A stretch of 64,000 nucleotides of DNA from Amycolatopsis cihanbeyliensis (GTDB taxonomy: Bacteria; Actinomycetota; Actinomycetes; Mycobacteriales; Pseudonocardiaceae), in NCBI RefSeq assembly GCF_006715045.1, contig NZ_VFML01000001.1, positions 3,688,501 to 3,752,500 on the forward strand. The letters run 5' to 3'. Shown in pieces: positions 49,112-57,846 of the stretch. Positions within the stretch are counted from its first letter, which is position 1; each line of letters opens with the position of its first letter. The notes beneath the pieces are model-generated. The model ran no database searches. It was not told the origin of the DNA and saw nothing but the letters and a program-made list of their open reading frames with translations. The translations under genes were made by a program, and so were the position numbers.

Positions 49112-50775
49112 GTGGCCAGCACGTAGACGAGCACGCCACCCGCGAGGCAGTAGTAGATCATCGGGAGGATCGTCTTGCGGATCAGGTCGCCTTCCCTGCC
49201 GAGCAGGCCGACCGTGGCCGAGGCGGCGACCACGTTGTGCACGGTGATCATGTTCCCGGCCGCGCCGCCGACGGCCTGACCGGCGACCACGGCCTCCGGC
49301 GCCACCCCGATGTTCTCCGCGGTGGAGAACTGGAACAGGGAGAACATCAGGTTGCTCACCGTGTTGCTGCCCGCGACGAACGCGCCCAGCGCCCCGATCC
49401 ACGGCGCGAACAGCGGCCAGGCCCCACCCGCCACCGAGGCCGCGCCGTCGGCGAGGGTCAGCGGCATGCTCTCGTAGCCCGCCGCGTTCTCCCCGGAGTT
49501 GATGAAGATCCGCACCAGTGGCAGCGCGAACAGCAACGCCACCGCGGTGCCCGCGAGCTGCTTGCCGGCCACCCGCCAGGAGGCCGCGATCTGCGTGCGG
49601 TTCATCCGGTGCAACCCGTATGCCGCCACGCTGGCCACGATCAGGATGAACCCGGGTAGGTAGAACGGCTGCAGGCTCTCCGCGACCTCGGTGCCGAGGA
49701 TGCCGTCGAAGTCCACCGACAACCCGGTGAGGAACTCCTGCACCGGCTCGACCGCCCTTGTCAGCACCAGCAGTACCGCGACCAGCAGGTACGGCGCCCA
49801 GGCCCGGCCGGGGTGCATCCGCCTGCCGGCCACATCCCCTTCCGGCCGCACGGTGCCGGTCCAGCGGGGTTGCCACTCCTCGCGCGGCGGGAACTCCCAG
49901 GGCGTGCCGGGCAGGAACAGGCCGCGCCGGGCCGCGGTGACCACGATCGCCAGGCCGACCAGGCCGCCGAGCAGCGCCGGGAACTCCGGTCCGAGCAGTC
50001 CGGCGACCACCACGTAGGGCACGGTCATGGACAGGGCCGCGAACAGCGCGAACCGCCACACCCGCAGGCCGTCGGCGAACCCGCGCGGCCCGCGCCCGCC
50101 GAAGAACCCGGTGAGCATGCAGGCCAGCAGCAGCGGGATCAGGGTGCCCACGATGGCGTGCACCACGGCGGCGTCCAGCGCGATCCGCGCGATGTAGTCG
50201 GGCATCTCCAGCCCCAGCACCGAGACCCGCCGCTCGACCTCCGCGCTGCCACCGAGCCCGTCGTTCACCCCGACCAGGATCGGCGTGCCGACCGCGCCGA
50301 AGGTCACCGGTGTGCTCTGGATGGTCAGCCCGACCATCACCGCCGCCATCGCCGGGAAGCCGAGCGCGAGCAGCAGCGGGGCGACCACGGCGGCCGGGGT
50401 GCCGAACCCGGACGCGCCCTCGATGAAGCTGCCGAACAGCCAGCCGATGATGATCGCCTGCACCCGCCGGTCCGGGCTGATGTCGGTGAAGGTCGCCCGG
50501 ATCGAGGCGAGCGCCCCGCTGTTCGCCAACGTGCCGAGCAGCAGCAACGCGCCGAAGACGATGTAGAGCAGGCCGCAGGCGAGGATCAGCCCCTGGATGC
50601 CGGAGGCCGCGATCACCACCGGCTCGACCTCCCAGACGTACGCGGCGGCGAGCACCACGACGACGAAACCGAGTGGCATCGCGTACTTCGCCGGCCAGCG
50701 GAAACCCACCAGCAGGATGCCGACGACCACGATGGGGGCAAGTGCGACCAGGCTGAGGACACCCAGGTTGTCCAT
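49108..50775 (-). CDS. lctP: L-lactate permease
   Basis: A 555-residue LctP-family lactate/glycolate:H+ symporter with about thirteen membrane segments. Diagnostic stretches are [66 protein letters not shown] and [27 protein letters not shown] at 50775. An FAD-linked oxidase of the glycolate/D-lactate type is encoded at 53237, so uptake and oxidation of 2-hydroxyacids may be linked, though the genes are separate. Confidence 0.95.
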   Translation of the reverse strand: MDNLGVLSLVALAPIVVVGILLVGFRWPAKYAMPLGFVVVVLAAAYVWEVEPVVIAASGIQGLILACGLLYIVFGALLLLGTLANSGALASIRATFTDISPDRRVQAIIIGWLFGSFIEGASGFGTPAAVVAPLLLALGFPAMAAVMVGLTIQSTPVTFGAVGTPILVGVNDGLGGSAEVERRVSVLGLEMPDYIARIALDAAVVHAIVGTLIPLLLACMLTGFFGGRGPRGFADGLRVWRFALFAALSMTVPYVVVAGLLGPEFPALLGGLVGLAIVVTAARRGLFLPGTPWEFPPREEWQPRWTGTVRPEGDVAGRRMHPGRAWAPYLLVAVLLVLTRAVEPVQEFLTGLSVDFDGILGTEVAESLQPFYLPGFILIVASVAAYGLHRMNRTQIAASWRVAGKQLAGTAVALLFALPLVRIFINSGENAAGYESMPLTLADGAASVAGGAWPLFAPWIGALGAFVAGSNTVSNLMFSLFQFSTAENIGVAPEAVVAGQAVGGAAGNMITVHNVVAASATVGLLGREGDLIRKTILPMIYYCLAGGVLVYVLAT

Positions 50776-50871
50776 GAACGGCCTTTTCCGTATCGTGAAA
50801 TGTGATTTCTGTCATACGTCAGGCCCGGCCGAGTCTGGCAGTGGAGTAATCACATGGTCAAGTTTCGGAAT

Positions 50872-50900
50872 CCGTACCAGCGCGGTAACCAGCGGTACGG
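50872..50900. promoter_or_regulatory. Long-spaced palindrome before the MerR gene
   Basis: CCGTACC and GGTACGG are perfect inverted 7-mers 15 bases apart, in the gap between divergent lctP and the MerR-type gene. A TACACT box at about 50917 precedes the GTG start by roughly ten bases, which would suit a leaderless message. Either a MerR autoregulatory site or an lctP operator. Confidence 0.45.
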
Positions 50901-50931
50901 GCGGATTGCCCTGCCTCCTACACTCCCGCGG

Positions 50932-51708
50932 GTGTCCGAGTCAGGTACCGAGTACCGGGTCGACGATCTCGCCCGAGCGGCGGGGACGACGGTCGGCAAC
51001 GTTCGGGTCTACCAAGATCGCGGCCTGCTGCCGCCGCCGATGCGGCGCGGCAGGGTGGCCGTCTACACCGAGGCGCATCTGGCCCGGCTACGGCTGGTGC
51101 TGGGGATGCTCGAGCGCGGCTACACCTTCGCGCAGATCCGCGAGATGATCTCCGCCTGGGAGGAGGGCCGCGACCTCGGTGACCTGCTCGGTCTCGAGGA
51201 AGTGCTCACCCAGCCGTGGTCGGACGAGGTACCGCAACGTATCCCGATCGTCGAGCTGACCAGGGAGTTCGGCAAGCATGCCGGGCCGGGCACGATCAAG
51301 CGGGCGCTCCGGCTCGGCATCGTCGAGCAGCAGGGGGCGCACCTGATCGTGCGCAGTCCACGGTTGCTCCAGGCGGGGCGCGAGTTGCTGGCCGCCGGCG
51401 TGCCGATGCCGGTCGTGCTGGACATCGCCGAGCAGATCCAGCGGCATACCGACGAGCTCGCCAAGCTGTTCCTGCGCATGGTCGATCAGCATGTGCTGCC
51501 CACCGAAGACCCGCAGTGGACCCCGAAGGCCGATGAGGTGCCCACCCTCACCGAGCGGGCGAAGCGGTTGCGCCCGCAGGCGCAGGCGGCGGTGTCCGCC
51601 TCGCTGGCCAGGTCGATGAGCCGGGAACTGAGCGCCTGGCTGGGGAACCGGTTCGGGCCGCTGTTGCAGCCCGAGGACGAGCGGGGCGACGAACGCGGAA
51701 GGGTTTAG
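50932..51708 (+). CDS. MerR-family transcriptional regulator
   Basis: A 258-residue regulator. The N-terminal winged helix is YRVDDLARAAGTTVGNVRVYQDRGLLPPPMRRGRVAVYTEAHLARLRLV, followed by a long C-terminal helical region with a second helix-turn-helix-like part (FGKHAGPGTIKRALRLGIVEQQG). GTG at 50932 is taken as start; an ATG at 50854 would add 26 residues without homology signs. It precedes a diiron oxygenase gene by 60 bases on the same strand, and this MerR/AurF-like pairing suggests it regulates that gene. Confidence 0.87.
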   Translation: MSESGTEYRVDDLARAAGTTVGNVRVYQDRGLLPPPMRRGRVAVYTEAHLARLRLVLGMLERGYTFAQIREMISAWEEGRDLGDLLGLEEVLTQPWSDEVPQRIPIVELTREFGKHAGPGTIKRALRLGIVEQQGAHLIVRSPRLLQAGRELLAAGVPMPVVLDIAEQIQRHTDELAKLFLRMVDQHVLPTEDPQWTPKADEVPTLTERAKRLRPQAQAAVSASLARSMSRELSAWLGNRFGPLLQPEDERGDERGRV

Positions 51709-51767
51709 TCTTCCATTCTTTCAATGACCGTTCTAATCTTTGGGTGTCCCGGCGAGAGGAACGGTCC

Positions 51768-52670
51768 ATGAGCCGCCGCATCCCGACACCGCCCGACCGC
51801 GAGGTCACCGCGCAGCGCCTGCAGCAGTCCTCGGCGCGACTGAACTACGACCCCGATGTGGACATCGACTGGGATGCCCCGCTGGATCCGGACAAGTTCT
51901 TCGTGCCGGAACAGCTGGTCACCCTGTACGGCACCGAGCTGTGGCAGCGGATGAGCAGGCAGCAACGCCTCGAACTGTCCAAACAGGAAATGATCAACAC
52001 GGTGAGCGTGGGGATCTGGTTCGAGACCATCCTGATGCAGATGCTGATGCGGCTGGCCTACCGCGGCGACCCGCGATCGCGACACGTGCACTACGCCTAC
52101 ACCGAGGTCGCCGAGGAGTGCAGGCACTCCACCATGTTCGGCAGGCTGATCGAGAAGGCGGGCGGCAAGCCGTACCGGCAGGACCTGCGCTGGTACGTGA
52201 TCGGCCAGGCGTTGCCGTTCGTGCTGCGCGGGCCGTCGATGTGGGCGGCGACGCTGATGGGCGAGGAGGTCTTCGACGTCCTGCAGCGGGACACCATGCG
52301 GGACGAGAACCTGCAACCGATCGTGCGCGCGGTGATGCGTATCCACGTCACCGAGGAGGCGCGGCATGTGCGCTACGCGCGGGAGGACCTGCTGCGCGGT
52401 ATGGGCCGGGTACGCAGGCTGGACAAGGAGTTCGCCCGTTACGTGGCCGCGCAGGGGGCGATGCTGCTGGCGACCGCGCTGACCCGTCCGGCGCAGTACG
52501 CCCGCGCCGGGCTGGACCCGCGGGAGGCGCGCAGGCAGGCCTTGGCGAACCCGCACCACCGGGAGGCCAAACGGCACGGCGCCGAGCGGGTGGTGCGGTT
52601 CCTCTCCGACGCCGACCTGATCGGTGGACCGACCCGGCGGCTGTGGCTGCGGTCCGGCCTGCTCGGTTGA
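51768..52670 (+). CDS. AurF-like diiron oxygenase
   Basis: A 300-residue helical protein of the p-aminobenzoate N-oxygenase (AurF) family, which uses a non-haem diiron centre. Iron-ligand motifs are EVAEECRHSTMFG (Glu-x-x-His) and HVTEEARHVRYARED, with other ligands in FETILMQML and MGEEVFDVLQR. ATG at 51768 follows GAGAGGAA; 51744 is less likely. The family oxidises aromatic amines in natural-product pathways, but many members in actinobacteria have no biosynthetic context, as here. Preceded by its likely MerR regulator. Confidence 0.88.
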   Translation: MSRRIPTPPDREVTAQRLQQSSARLNYDPDVDIDWDAPLDPDKFFVPEQLVTLYGTELWQRMSRQQRLELSKQEMINTVSVGIWFETILMQMLMRLAYRGDPRSRHVHYAYTEVAEECRHSTMFGRLIEKAGGKPYRQDLRWYVIGQALPFVLRGPSMWAATLMGEEVFDVLQRDTMRDENLQPIVRAVMRIHVTEEARHVRYAREDLLRGMGRVRRLDKEFARYVAAQGAMLLATALTRPAQYARAGLDPREARRQALANPHHREAKRHGAERVVRFLSDADLIGGPTRRLWLRSGLLG

Positions 52671-52722
52671 GCACCATCGGGTTGCCCGAATGATCCACTT
52701 GACTGGGCACTAGCGTTGGGGT

Positions 52723-53151
52723 GTGACCGAGCCAGCCGACGACGCTGACGCCGCCAGCTCCGCCGAGCACGAACGGCTGCTGGCGGAGGCGCTGCGTGCC
52801 CAGGCACGCTCGGCACCGCAGTCGGACCGCCCGCGCGAGTTCGACAGCTCCGCGTTCGACAGCTCCACGTTCGACAACACCTCGATCATCGGGCCGAAGC
52901 CGGCGGTGCCGGCCGCGGAGGTGCCGCACAGCTACGGCCTGCTGTCCGGTCCCGCGGCGAACTCGCTGGAGCACGAACGCGCCGCGCTGGAGTCGATGGA
53001 AGCCAGGGCGGGCGAGGCCGAGCCCGAGCAGGCCACCGTGGAGCAGCGGGTGGCCGGGCCCGCCCCGCTGCCGGTGCGCTGGATCCTGCTGCTGGCCGTG
53101 CTGCTCGGCCTCGCGGCCGGTTCGGTGATCGGGCTGCTCACCCTGATTTGA
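52723..53151 (+). CDS. Tail-anchored membrane protein of unknown function
   Basis: A 142-residue protein: an acidic, Ala/Ser-rich N-terminal segment with the repeat DSSAFDSSTFD, a central helical part (SLEHERAALESMEARAGEAE), and one C-terminal membrane helix (RWILLLAVLLGLAAGSVIGLLTLI), so the N-terminus faces the cytoplasm. GTG at 52723. No known domain. It follows the diiron oxygenase by about 50 bases but need not share function. Confidence 0.65.
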   Translation: MTEPADDADAASSAEHERLLAEALRAQARSAPQSDRPREFDSSAFDSSTFDNTSIIGPKPAVPAAEVPHSYGLLSGPAANSLEHERAALESMEARAGEAEPEQATVEQRVAGPAPLPVRWILLLAVLLGLAAGSVIGLLTLI

Positions 53152-53159
53152 ACCCTGGT

Positions 53160-53222
53160 CTAAAGCGGAGTGGCGAAGCTCCACAGGTGCCCGTCCAGGT
53201 CACGCAGACCGCATTCGCGCCG
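53160..53222 (-). pseudogene. C-terminal remnant of a VOC/PhnB-like gene
   Basis: The last 20 codons of the minus frame before the stop at 53160 read RECGLRDLDGHLWSFATPL, which is the typical ending of glyoxalase/PhnB-like proteins (..V.DPEGH.WSF.T). The frame upstream of this lies inside the FAD-oxidase gene in another frame, so the rest of such a gene is gone. A 60-base fossil of a deleted gene is the likely explanation; chance is possible. Confidence 0.4.
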
Positions 53223-53236
53223 GCCGGCCGCGGGAG

Positions 53237-54628
53237 TTACCCGGGCGCGAACATCGAGCCGGGGTTGAACAGGTTGTCCGGGTCGAGTGCGGCCTTGATC
53301 TGCCGGTGCACCCGCATGCCGACCGGACCGATCTCGCGTTCCAGCCAGTCCTGCTTGATCTTGCCGACGCCGTGCTCCCCGGTGACCGTGCCACCCAGCG
53401 CCATGCCGACCTCGAGGATGTCGTCGAAGGCCCGCTGCGCGCGGGCGGACTCCTCGGGTGAGGTGGGGTCGTAGACGATCGTGGGATGCATGTTGCCGTC
53501 CCCCGCGTGCCCGACCACGGCGATGCGCAGCCCAACCTCCTCGCTGATCCGGTGGCAGCCGGCGATCAGCTCGGCGATCCGGGTGCGCGGCACGCACACG
53601 TCGTCGGTGAGCCAGGTGCCGTACAGCTCCAGCGCGGTGAGCACGACCCTGCGCGCCTGTAGCAGCATGTTGCCCTCGGCGAGGTCGTCGGTCGCGTAGG
53701 TCATGTCGGAGCCGCAGTCCAGGCAGATCTGCTCCAGCACGGCGAGCTCGCGGCGGGCCACCTCGCCGCCGGAGTCGGACTGGCACAGCAGCAGCGCCTG
53801 GCAGCCGGAGCCGGCGCCGATGTCGGTCCTGAGGTACGCCTCGGAGGCCTTGATCGAGGTGGCGTCCATGATCTCCATCAGGGAGGGGACCAGGCCCTCG
53901 CGCACCACCCTGGCCACCGCCTCACCCGCCGCCTCGGTGCTGGTGAACCCGGCGACCAGGGTGGCAGGGGCCTGTGGCAGCGGGCGCAGCGCCACGGTGG
54001 CCTGGGTGATCACGCCGAGGGTGCCCTCGCTGCCGATGAACAGCCGGGCCAGGTCGTAGCCGGCCACCCCCTTGACCGTGCGACGCCCGGTCCTGAGCAG
54101 GGACCCGTCGGCGAGCACGACATCCAGCCCGAGCACCGAGTCGGTGGTGACGCCGTACTTCACGCAGCACAGCCCGCCCGCGTTGGTGGAGAGGTTGCCG
54201 CCGATCGTGCACCAGTCGTAGCTGGAGGGGTCCGGCGGGTAGAACAGCCCGTGCTTCTCCACCGCGTTCCGCAGGTCCAGGTTCACCACGCCGGGCTGCA
54301 CCACGGCCAGCCGGTTGGCCGCGTCCACCTCGAGGATCTGGTCCAGCTTGGTGAGCGCCAGCACCACGCAGCCGTCGATCGCGTTCGCCGCGCCGGAAAG
54401 GCCGCTGCCCGCCCCGCGCGGCACGATCGGCACCCCGGCCTCCGCGCAGGCACGCACGGTGGCCTGCACCCCTTCGACGTCCGCGGGGAGCACCACCGCG
54501 AGCGGCCTGCCCGCGGGTGCCAGCGGCATCATGTCCCTGGAGTAACTCGCGGTGACGTCGGCGTCGGTGAGCACGGCGTCCTTGCCGAGCTCGTCACGGA
54601 GTCGGGCGGGCAGGGCATCGTTGCTCAT
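53237..54628 (-). CDS. FAD-linked oxidase (glycolate / D-lactate dehydrogenase type)
   Basis: A 463-residue flavoprotein of the GlcD/D-lactate dehydrogenase family. The PCMH FAD-binding domain is evident (PLAVVLPADVEGVQATVRAC, VPRGAGSGLSGAA, GLFYPPDPSSYDWCTIGGNLSTNAGG, GSEGTLGVITQATV), and the C-terminal domain ends with the family's VGHAGDGNMHP and TVTGEHGVGKIKQ, where the histidines bind metal. ATG at 54628; the start overlaps the 3' end of the upstream MFS gene by 35 bases. It would oxidise a 2-hydroxyacid, passing electrons to quinone. Confidence 0.93.
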   Translation of the reverse strand: MSNDALPARLRDELGKDAVLTDADVTASYSRDMMPLAPAGRPLAVVLPADVEGVQATVRACAEAGVPIVPRGAGSGLSGAANAIDGCVVLALTKLDQILEVDAANRLAVVQPGVVNLDLRNAVEKHGLFYPPDPSSYDWCTIGGNLSTNAGGLCCVKYGVTTDSVLGLDVVLADGSLLRTGRRTVKGVAGYDLARLFIGSEGTLGVITQATVALRPLPQAPATLVAGFTSTEAAGEAVARVVREGLVPSLMEIMDATSIKASEAYLRTDIGAGSGCQALLLCQSDSGGEVARRELAVLEQICLDCGSDMTYATDDLAEGNMLLQARRVVLTALELYGTWLTDDVCVPRTRIAELIAGCHRISEEVGLRIAVVGHAGDGNMHPTIVYDPTSPEESARAQRAFDDILEVGMALGGTVTGEHGVGKIKQDWLEREIGPVGMRVHRQIKAALDPDNLFNPGSMFAPG

Positions 54629-56117
54629 GCCGCCCACGGTAGCCCTCCCGGCTGGTACGCAGGAGCAGCATCGCCTGCACCGCGGTGTAGGCCAGCAGCA
54701 CCGCACCGAGTACGGCGGACACCTGCATCCCGTGCACGAACGCCTGTTGCGCGCTGCCCAGCAACTCCCCGGCCTGCGCGGGCGGCAGTTGCCGCGCGGT
54801 GGCCACGGCGCCGCCCAGGGTGTCCCTGGCCGCGGCGGAAGCCGTCCCGGGCAGCTCGGCCCGGTAGACGGCGGTGGCCACACTGCCCAGCACCGCGACG
54901 CCCAGCGCCCCGCCGAGCTCGAACCCGGTCTCGGAGATCCCCGAGGCCGCCCCGGCGCGCCGTGGCGGCGCGGTGGAGATCGCCAGGTCGGTGGTCAGCG
55001 CCTCGGACAGCGGCACGCCCGCGCCGACCAGTACGAACCCGACCACCAGCGCGGCGATCCCGGACTCCACGCCGACCTGGGTCAGGGCGAGGAAACCGGC
55101 GGCCGCGGTCAGCAGACCGACCCCGATCAGGTGCGGCACCGCGAACCGGGTGGCGAGCTGCGCGGCGCCCAGCGAGCTCACCACCCCGGCCGCGGTCGCG
55201 GGCAGCATCCACAGCGCCGCGGTCACCGGGCTCATCCCGAGCACGAGTTGCAGGTACTGCGGGGCCAGGAAGAACACGCTGCTCAGCGCGAACACCCCGA
55301 GCGTGTTGGTACCAACCGAGACGCTGAACCGCCGGTCGCGGAACAGGTCCAGGTCCAGCATCGGGTCGGCCAGCCGCCGCTGCCGGTTGACGAACCGGAC
55401 ACCCACGGCGAAACCAAGCAGGATCGCGCCCACACCGAGCAGGTCCGGCCCGCTTTCCGCGATCTTCTTGATGCCGTAGACCACCGGCAGCACGGCGCCC
55501 AGCGACAGCACCGCCGAGAGCGGGTCGAACCGGCCGGGGTTCGGGTCCCGCGCCTCCGGCAGCAGGATCGGGCCGAGTACCAGCAGCAGCACCATCACCG
55601 GCACGTTGATCAGGAACACCGAGCCCCACCAGAAGTGCTCGAGCAGCCAGCCGCCGAGCACCGGGCCGAGCGCCATGCCGCCGGAGAAGGCGGCCGCCCA
55701 GGCCGCGATCGCGATCCGGCGCTGCCGGTCGTCGGTGAACACGGTGCGGATCAGCGAGAGGGTGGACGGCATCAGCGTCGCGCCACCGATGCCCAGCAGC
55801 GCCCGCGCGGCGATCAGCATGGGGGCGCTGGTGGAGAAGGCGGCGATGATCGAGGCGATCCCGAACGCCGCGGCGCCGGCCAGCAGCAGCCTGCGCCTGC
55901 CGATCCGGTCGCCGAGGGTGCCCATGGTGATCAGCAGCCCGGCCAGCAGGAAGCCGTAGCTGTCCACGATCCACAGCTGCTGCGCGCCGGTGGGCGCCAG
56001 GTCCTCGCTGAGGTACGGCAGCGCGAACCCGAGCACCGTCATGTCCACGCTGATCAGCAGCACCGGCAGCGTGAGCACGCCCAGCGCGACCCACTCCCTG
56101 CGTCCTGCCTCGACCAT
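54594..56117 (-). CDS. DHA2-family multidrug MFS exporter
   Basis: A 507-residue permease with about fourteen helices. Features: VLLISVDMTVLGFALPYLSEDLAPT in helix 1, GTLGDRIGRRRLLLAG in loop 2-3 (motif A), GIGGATLMPSTLSLIR and GPVLGGWLLEHFWWGSVFLINVP (motif C region). These are standard for QacA/EmrB-like drug:H+ antiporters. Divergent from a TetR gene with two operator-like repeats in between, so drug-inducible derepression is expected. Confidence 0.92.
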   Translation of the reverse strand: MVEAGRREWVALGVLTLPVLLISVDMTVLGFALPYLSEDLAPTGAQQLWIVDSYGFLLAGLLITMGTLGDRIGRRRLLLAGAAAFGIASIIAAFSTSAPMLIAARALLGIGGATLMPSTLSLIRTVFTDDRQRRIAIAAWAAAFSGGMALGPVLGGWLLEHFWWGSVFLINVPVMVLLLVLGPILLPEARDPNPGRFDPLSAVLSLGAVLPVVYGIKKIAESGPDLLGVGAILLGFAVGVRFVNRQRRLADPMLDLDLFRDRRFSVSVGTNTLGVFALSSVFFLAPQYLQLVLGMSPVTAALWMLPATAAGVVSSLGAAQLATRFAVPHLIGVGLLTAAAGFLALTQVGVESGIAALVVGFVLVGAGVPLSEALTTDLAISTAPPRRAGAASGISETGFELGGALGVAVLGSVATAVYRAELPGTASAAARDTLGGAVATARQLPPAQAGELLGSAQQAFVHGMQVSAVLGAVLLAYTAVQAMLLLRTSREGYRGRHEQRCPARPTP

Positions 56118-56135
56118 GATCTCCCCTTGAACTTA

Positions 56136-56195
56136 ACAGTCTGGACGGTACAGTTTCCGCCTCCAGTTGAAGATAGACCGTCTGGACGGTACAGT
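56136..56195. promoter_or_regulatory. Twin TetR-type operators between MFS exporter and TetR
   Basis: Two copies of AC(A/C)GTCTGGACGGTACAGT lie at 56136-56154 and 56177-56195, 41 bases apart on the same strand. Each contains the dyad ACNGTC-TG-GACGGT, perfect in the second copy (ACCGTCTGGACGGT). They sit immediately before the exporter start (56117) and the regulator start (56203) respectively, one operator per gene. Confidence 0.8.
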
Positions 56196-56202
56196 CAACC
56201 GC

Positions 56203-56733
56203 GTGCCGAAGCCCTCATCCCGGGACCGGATCCTGGACGCCTACGAGGAAATCCTGCTCACCCACGGGCCCGCCGCCGTCACCCTGGACGCCGTCGCGGC
56301 GCAGGCCGGCGTGTCCAAGGGCGGACTGCTGTATCACTTCGGGTCCAAGGATGCCCTGCTGGACGGCTTGCTGGAGCGGATGTCCCTGCTGACCGAGTCG
56401 GACGTGGCGAAGGCGCGCCAGGCCGAGGACGGGGTGGCGCGGTACTACCTGCGTTCCTCGGTCACCGACGCCAGCATGGACAACCCGTGGCACCGCACCA
56501 CGCTGGCCGCGGTCCGGCTGGCCGGCGACGAGCCGAAGGCCGCCGAGGCGTTGCAGGCCTGCATGCGCCCGTGGCGGGAACTGCTGATCGAGCACCTGGA
56601 CGACCCGCTGACCGCGGAGCTGGTCACGGTGATCGGGGACGGCCTCTACCTGCGCGCCTCCACCGGCGAGGATCCCAGCCCCCTGCTCGACCAGCTCGAC
56701 GAGATCCTGCTCCGGCTGGGCGCGAAGCCCTGA
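56203..56733 (+). CDS. TetR-family regulator of the divergent exporter
   Basis: A 176-residue regulator with helix-turn-helix ILDAYEEILLTHGPAAVTLDAVAAQAGVSKGGLLYHFGSKDALL and a helical ligand domain. GTG at 56203 (VPKPSSRDR) was chosen because the earlier ATG at 56167 lies inside the operator region. It should bind the twin sites and repress both genes until a drug-like ligand binds. Stop codon lies inside palindromic repeat copy 4. Confidence 0.9.
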   Translation: MPKPSSRDRILDAYEEILLTHGPAAVTLDAVAAQAGVSKGGLLYHFGSKDALLDGLLERMSLLTESDVAKARQAEDGVARYYLRSSVTDASMDNPWHRTTLAAVRLAGDEPKAAEALQACMRPWRELLIEHLDDPLTAELVTVIGDGLYLRASTGEDPSPLLDQLDEILLRLGAKP

Positions 56734-56809
56734 ACGTGGCTTTCCGGACGTCAGATGTCCCGAAAGCCACGTTCACGACGTCGAATGCCTCGATCGCCAC
56801 GTTCAGGGC
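56727..56809. repeat. Intergenic palindromic repeat, copy 4 (convergent junction)
   Basis: Starts GCCCTGAACGTGGC and ends GATCGCCACGTTCAGGGC, with an extra internal GCCACGTTCA arm at 56765 and inner repeats GACGTCAGATGTCC and GACGTCGAATG. The TetR stop is in the left arm. Next gene on the other side is the secreted propeller protein, convergent. Confidence 0.85.
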
Positions 56810-56815
56810 GCTCCC

Positions 56816-57742
56816 CTAGAAGCGGTCGACGGCTACGGCGCGGTAGGGGGTCTGCGGGGTGGGTGGCGTGCCGAAGCGTGCGTTGACCAGGTAGAACCGG
56901 GGGCCGAAGGCGGCCATGGTGGCTGGGACGTCGAAGCGGGGGTCGGTGGCCCGCCGGACCACCGTCGCCGCGGTGCCGTCCCGGTTCAGCTCCAGCCGGG
57001 TCACCGTGTTCGCGCGGTTCTGCACCACGTACAGGTCGCGGCCGGAGCGCAGTTGCCCGTCGTTGTGCGGCAGGGACTCCCCGCCGAGGTCGACCGCGCG
57101 GGCCACCCCGGTGGCCGGGTCGACCCGGAACAGGCGCCCGGTCACGGACTGGCCGATCAGCAGGGCCTTGCGGTCCGGGCTGGTCACGATCCCGTTGCCG
57201 TTGATTTCGCCGGGCACGTGCTCGATGTCCCCGGACAGCGGGACGGTGCCGACCTCCCGCTGCGCGGGCAGCTCGCCGTGCCTGCCGAGCGGCAGCTTGT
57301 ACAGCACCGGCCGGAAGGAGTCGGTGAACCACACGGCCTCGCGGGTGATCACCAGGTCGTTCACGAACGCACCCTCGGCGGCCAGCCGGTAGCTGGCCAG
57401 CACCTCGCCGGTGCGCGCGTCGAGCACCCGCGCGTCCCCACCGGTGCCGCCCGCGACGAACAGCCGCCCGCGCGCGGAGTCCACCTTGATGCCCAGCGAG
57501 GGGGTGCCCGGCCCCTGGCTGAGCACCCGGCCGCGCCCGGTGACCAGGCTGGCCCGGTAGATCCGGCCGTCGGCGCGGGAGCCGAAGTAGGCCGTGGGCC
57601 ACGCGCCGATCGCGATCCCTTCCGGCTGGAAGCCGTCCGGCAACCGCAGCTCGGTGGGGAAGAACGTGCGGGCGGAGGCGGGTGGGGCGAGCAGGGCGAA
57701 CGCGGCGAGCAGGGCGACCAGCAATCCGGAAATCCGTGCCAT
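56816..57742 (-). CDS. Secreted SMP-30/NHL-like beta-propeller protein
   Basis: A 308-residue protein with a signal peptide (ISGLLVALLAAFALLAPPASA) and a series of propeller-like strands, e.g. GIAIGAWPTAYFGSRADGRIYRASL, GIKVDSARGRLFVAGGTGG, VNDLVITREAVWFTDSFRPVLYKLPL and NGNGIVTSPDRKALLIGQSVTGRLFRVDP. The pattern resembles SMP-30/gluconolactonase-like propellers. No catalytic residues can be set. ATG at 57742 has only a weak ribosome site. Role unknown. Confidence 0.75.
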   Translation of the reverse strand: MARISGLLVALLAAFALLAPPASARTFFPTELRLPDGFQPEGIAIGAWPTAYFGSRADGRIYRASLVTGRGRVLSQGPGTPSLGIKVDSARGRLFVAGGTGGDARVLDARTGEVLASYRLAAEGAFVNDLVITREAVWFTDSFRPVLYKLPLGRHGELPAQREVGTVPLSGDIEHVPGEINGNGIVTSPDRKALLIGQSVTGRLFRVDPATGVARAVDLGGESLPHNDGQLRSGRDLYVVQNRANTVTRLELNRDGTAATVVRRATDPRFDVPATMAAFGPRFYLVNARFGTPPTPQTPYRAVAVDRF

Positions 57743-57846
57743 TCCGACGATTCTGGCGCACCCCGCGCGCCGGATCCAGAGACACGTATGACCTGCGACC
57801 TGACGCCGGGCACGTCCGGGCGGGTCAGCCCGGAAGGCCGCCGCGC

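Noticed and set aside
54552-56819. 755-residue plus-strand open frame
   Set aside because: It is antisense to the DHA2 exporter, is dominated by Arg/Gln/Gly/His, and lacks domain features; a GC-driven shadow.
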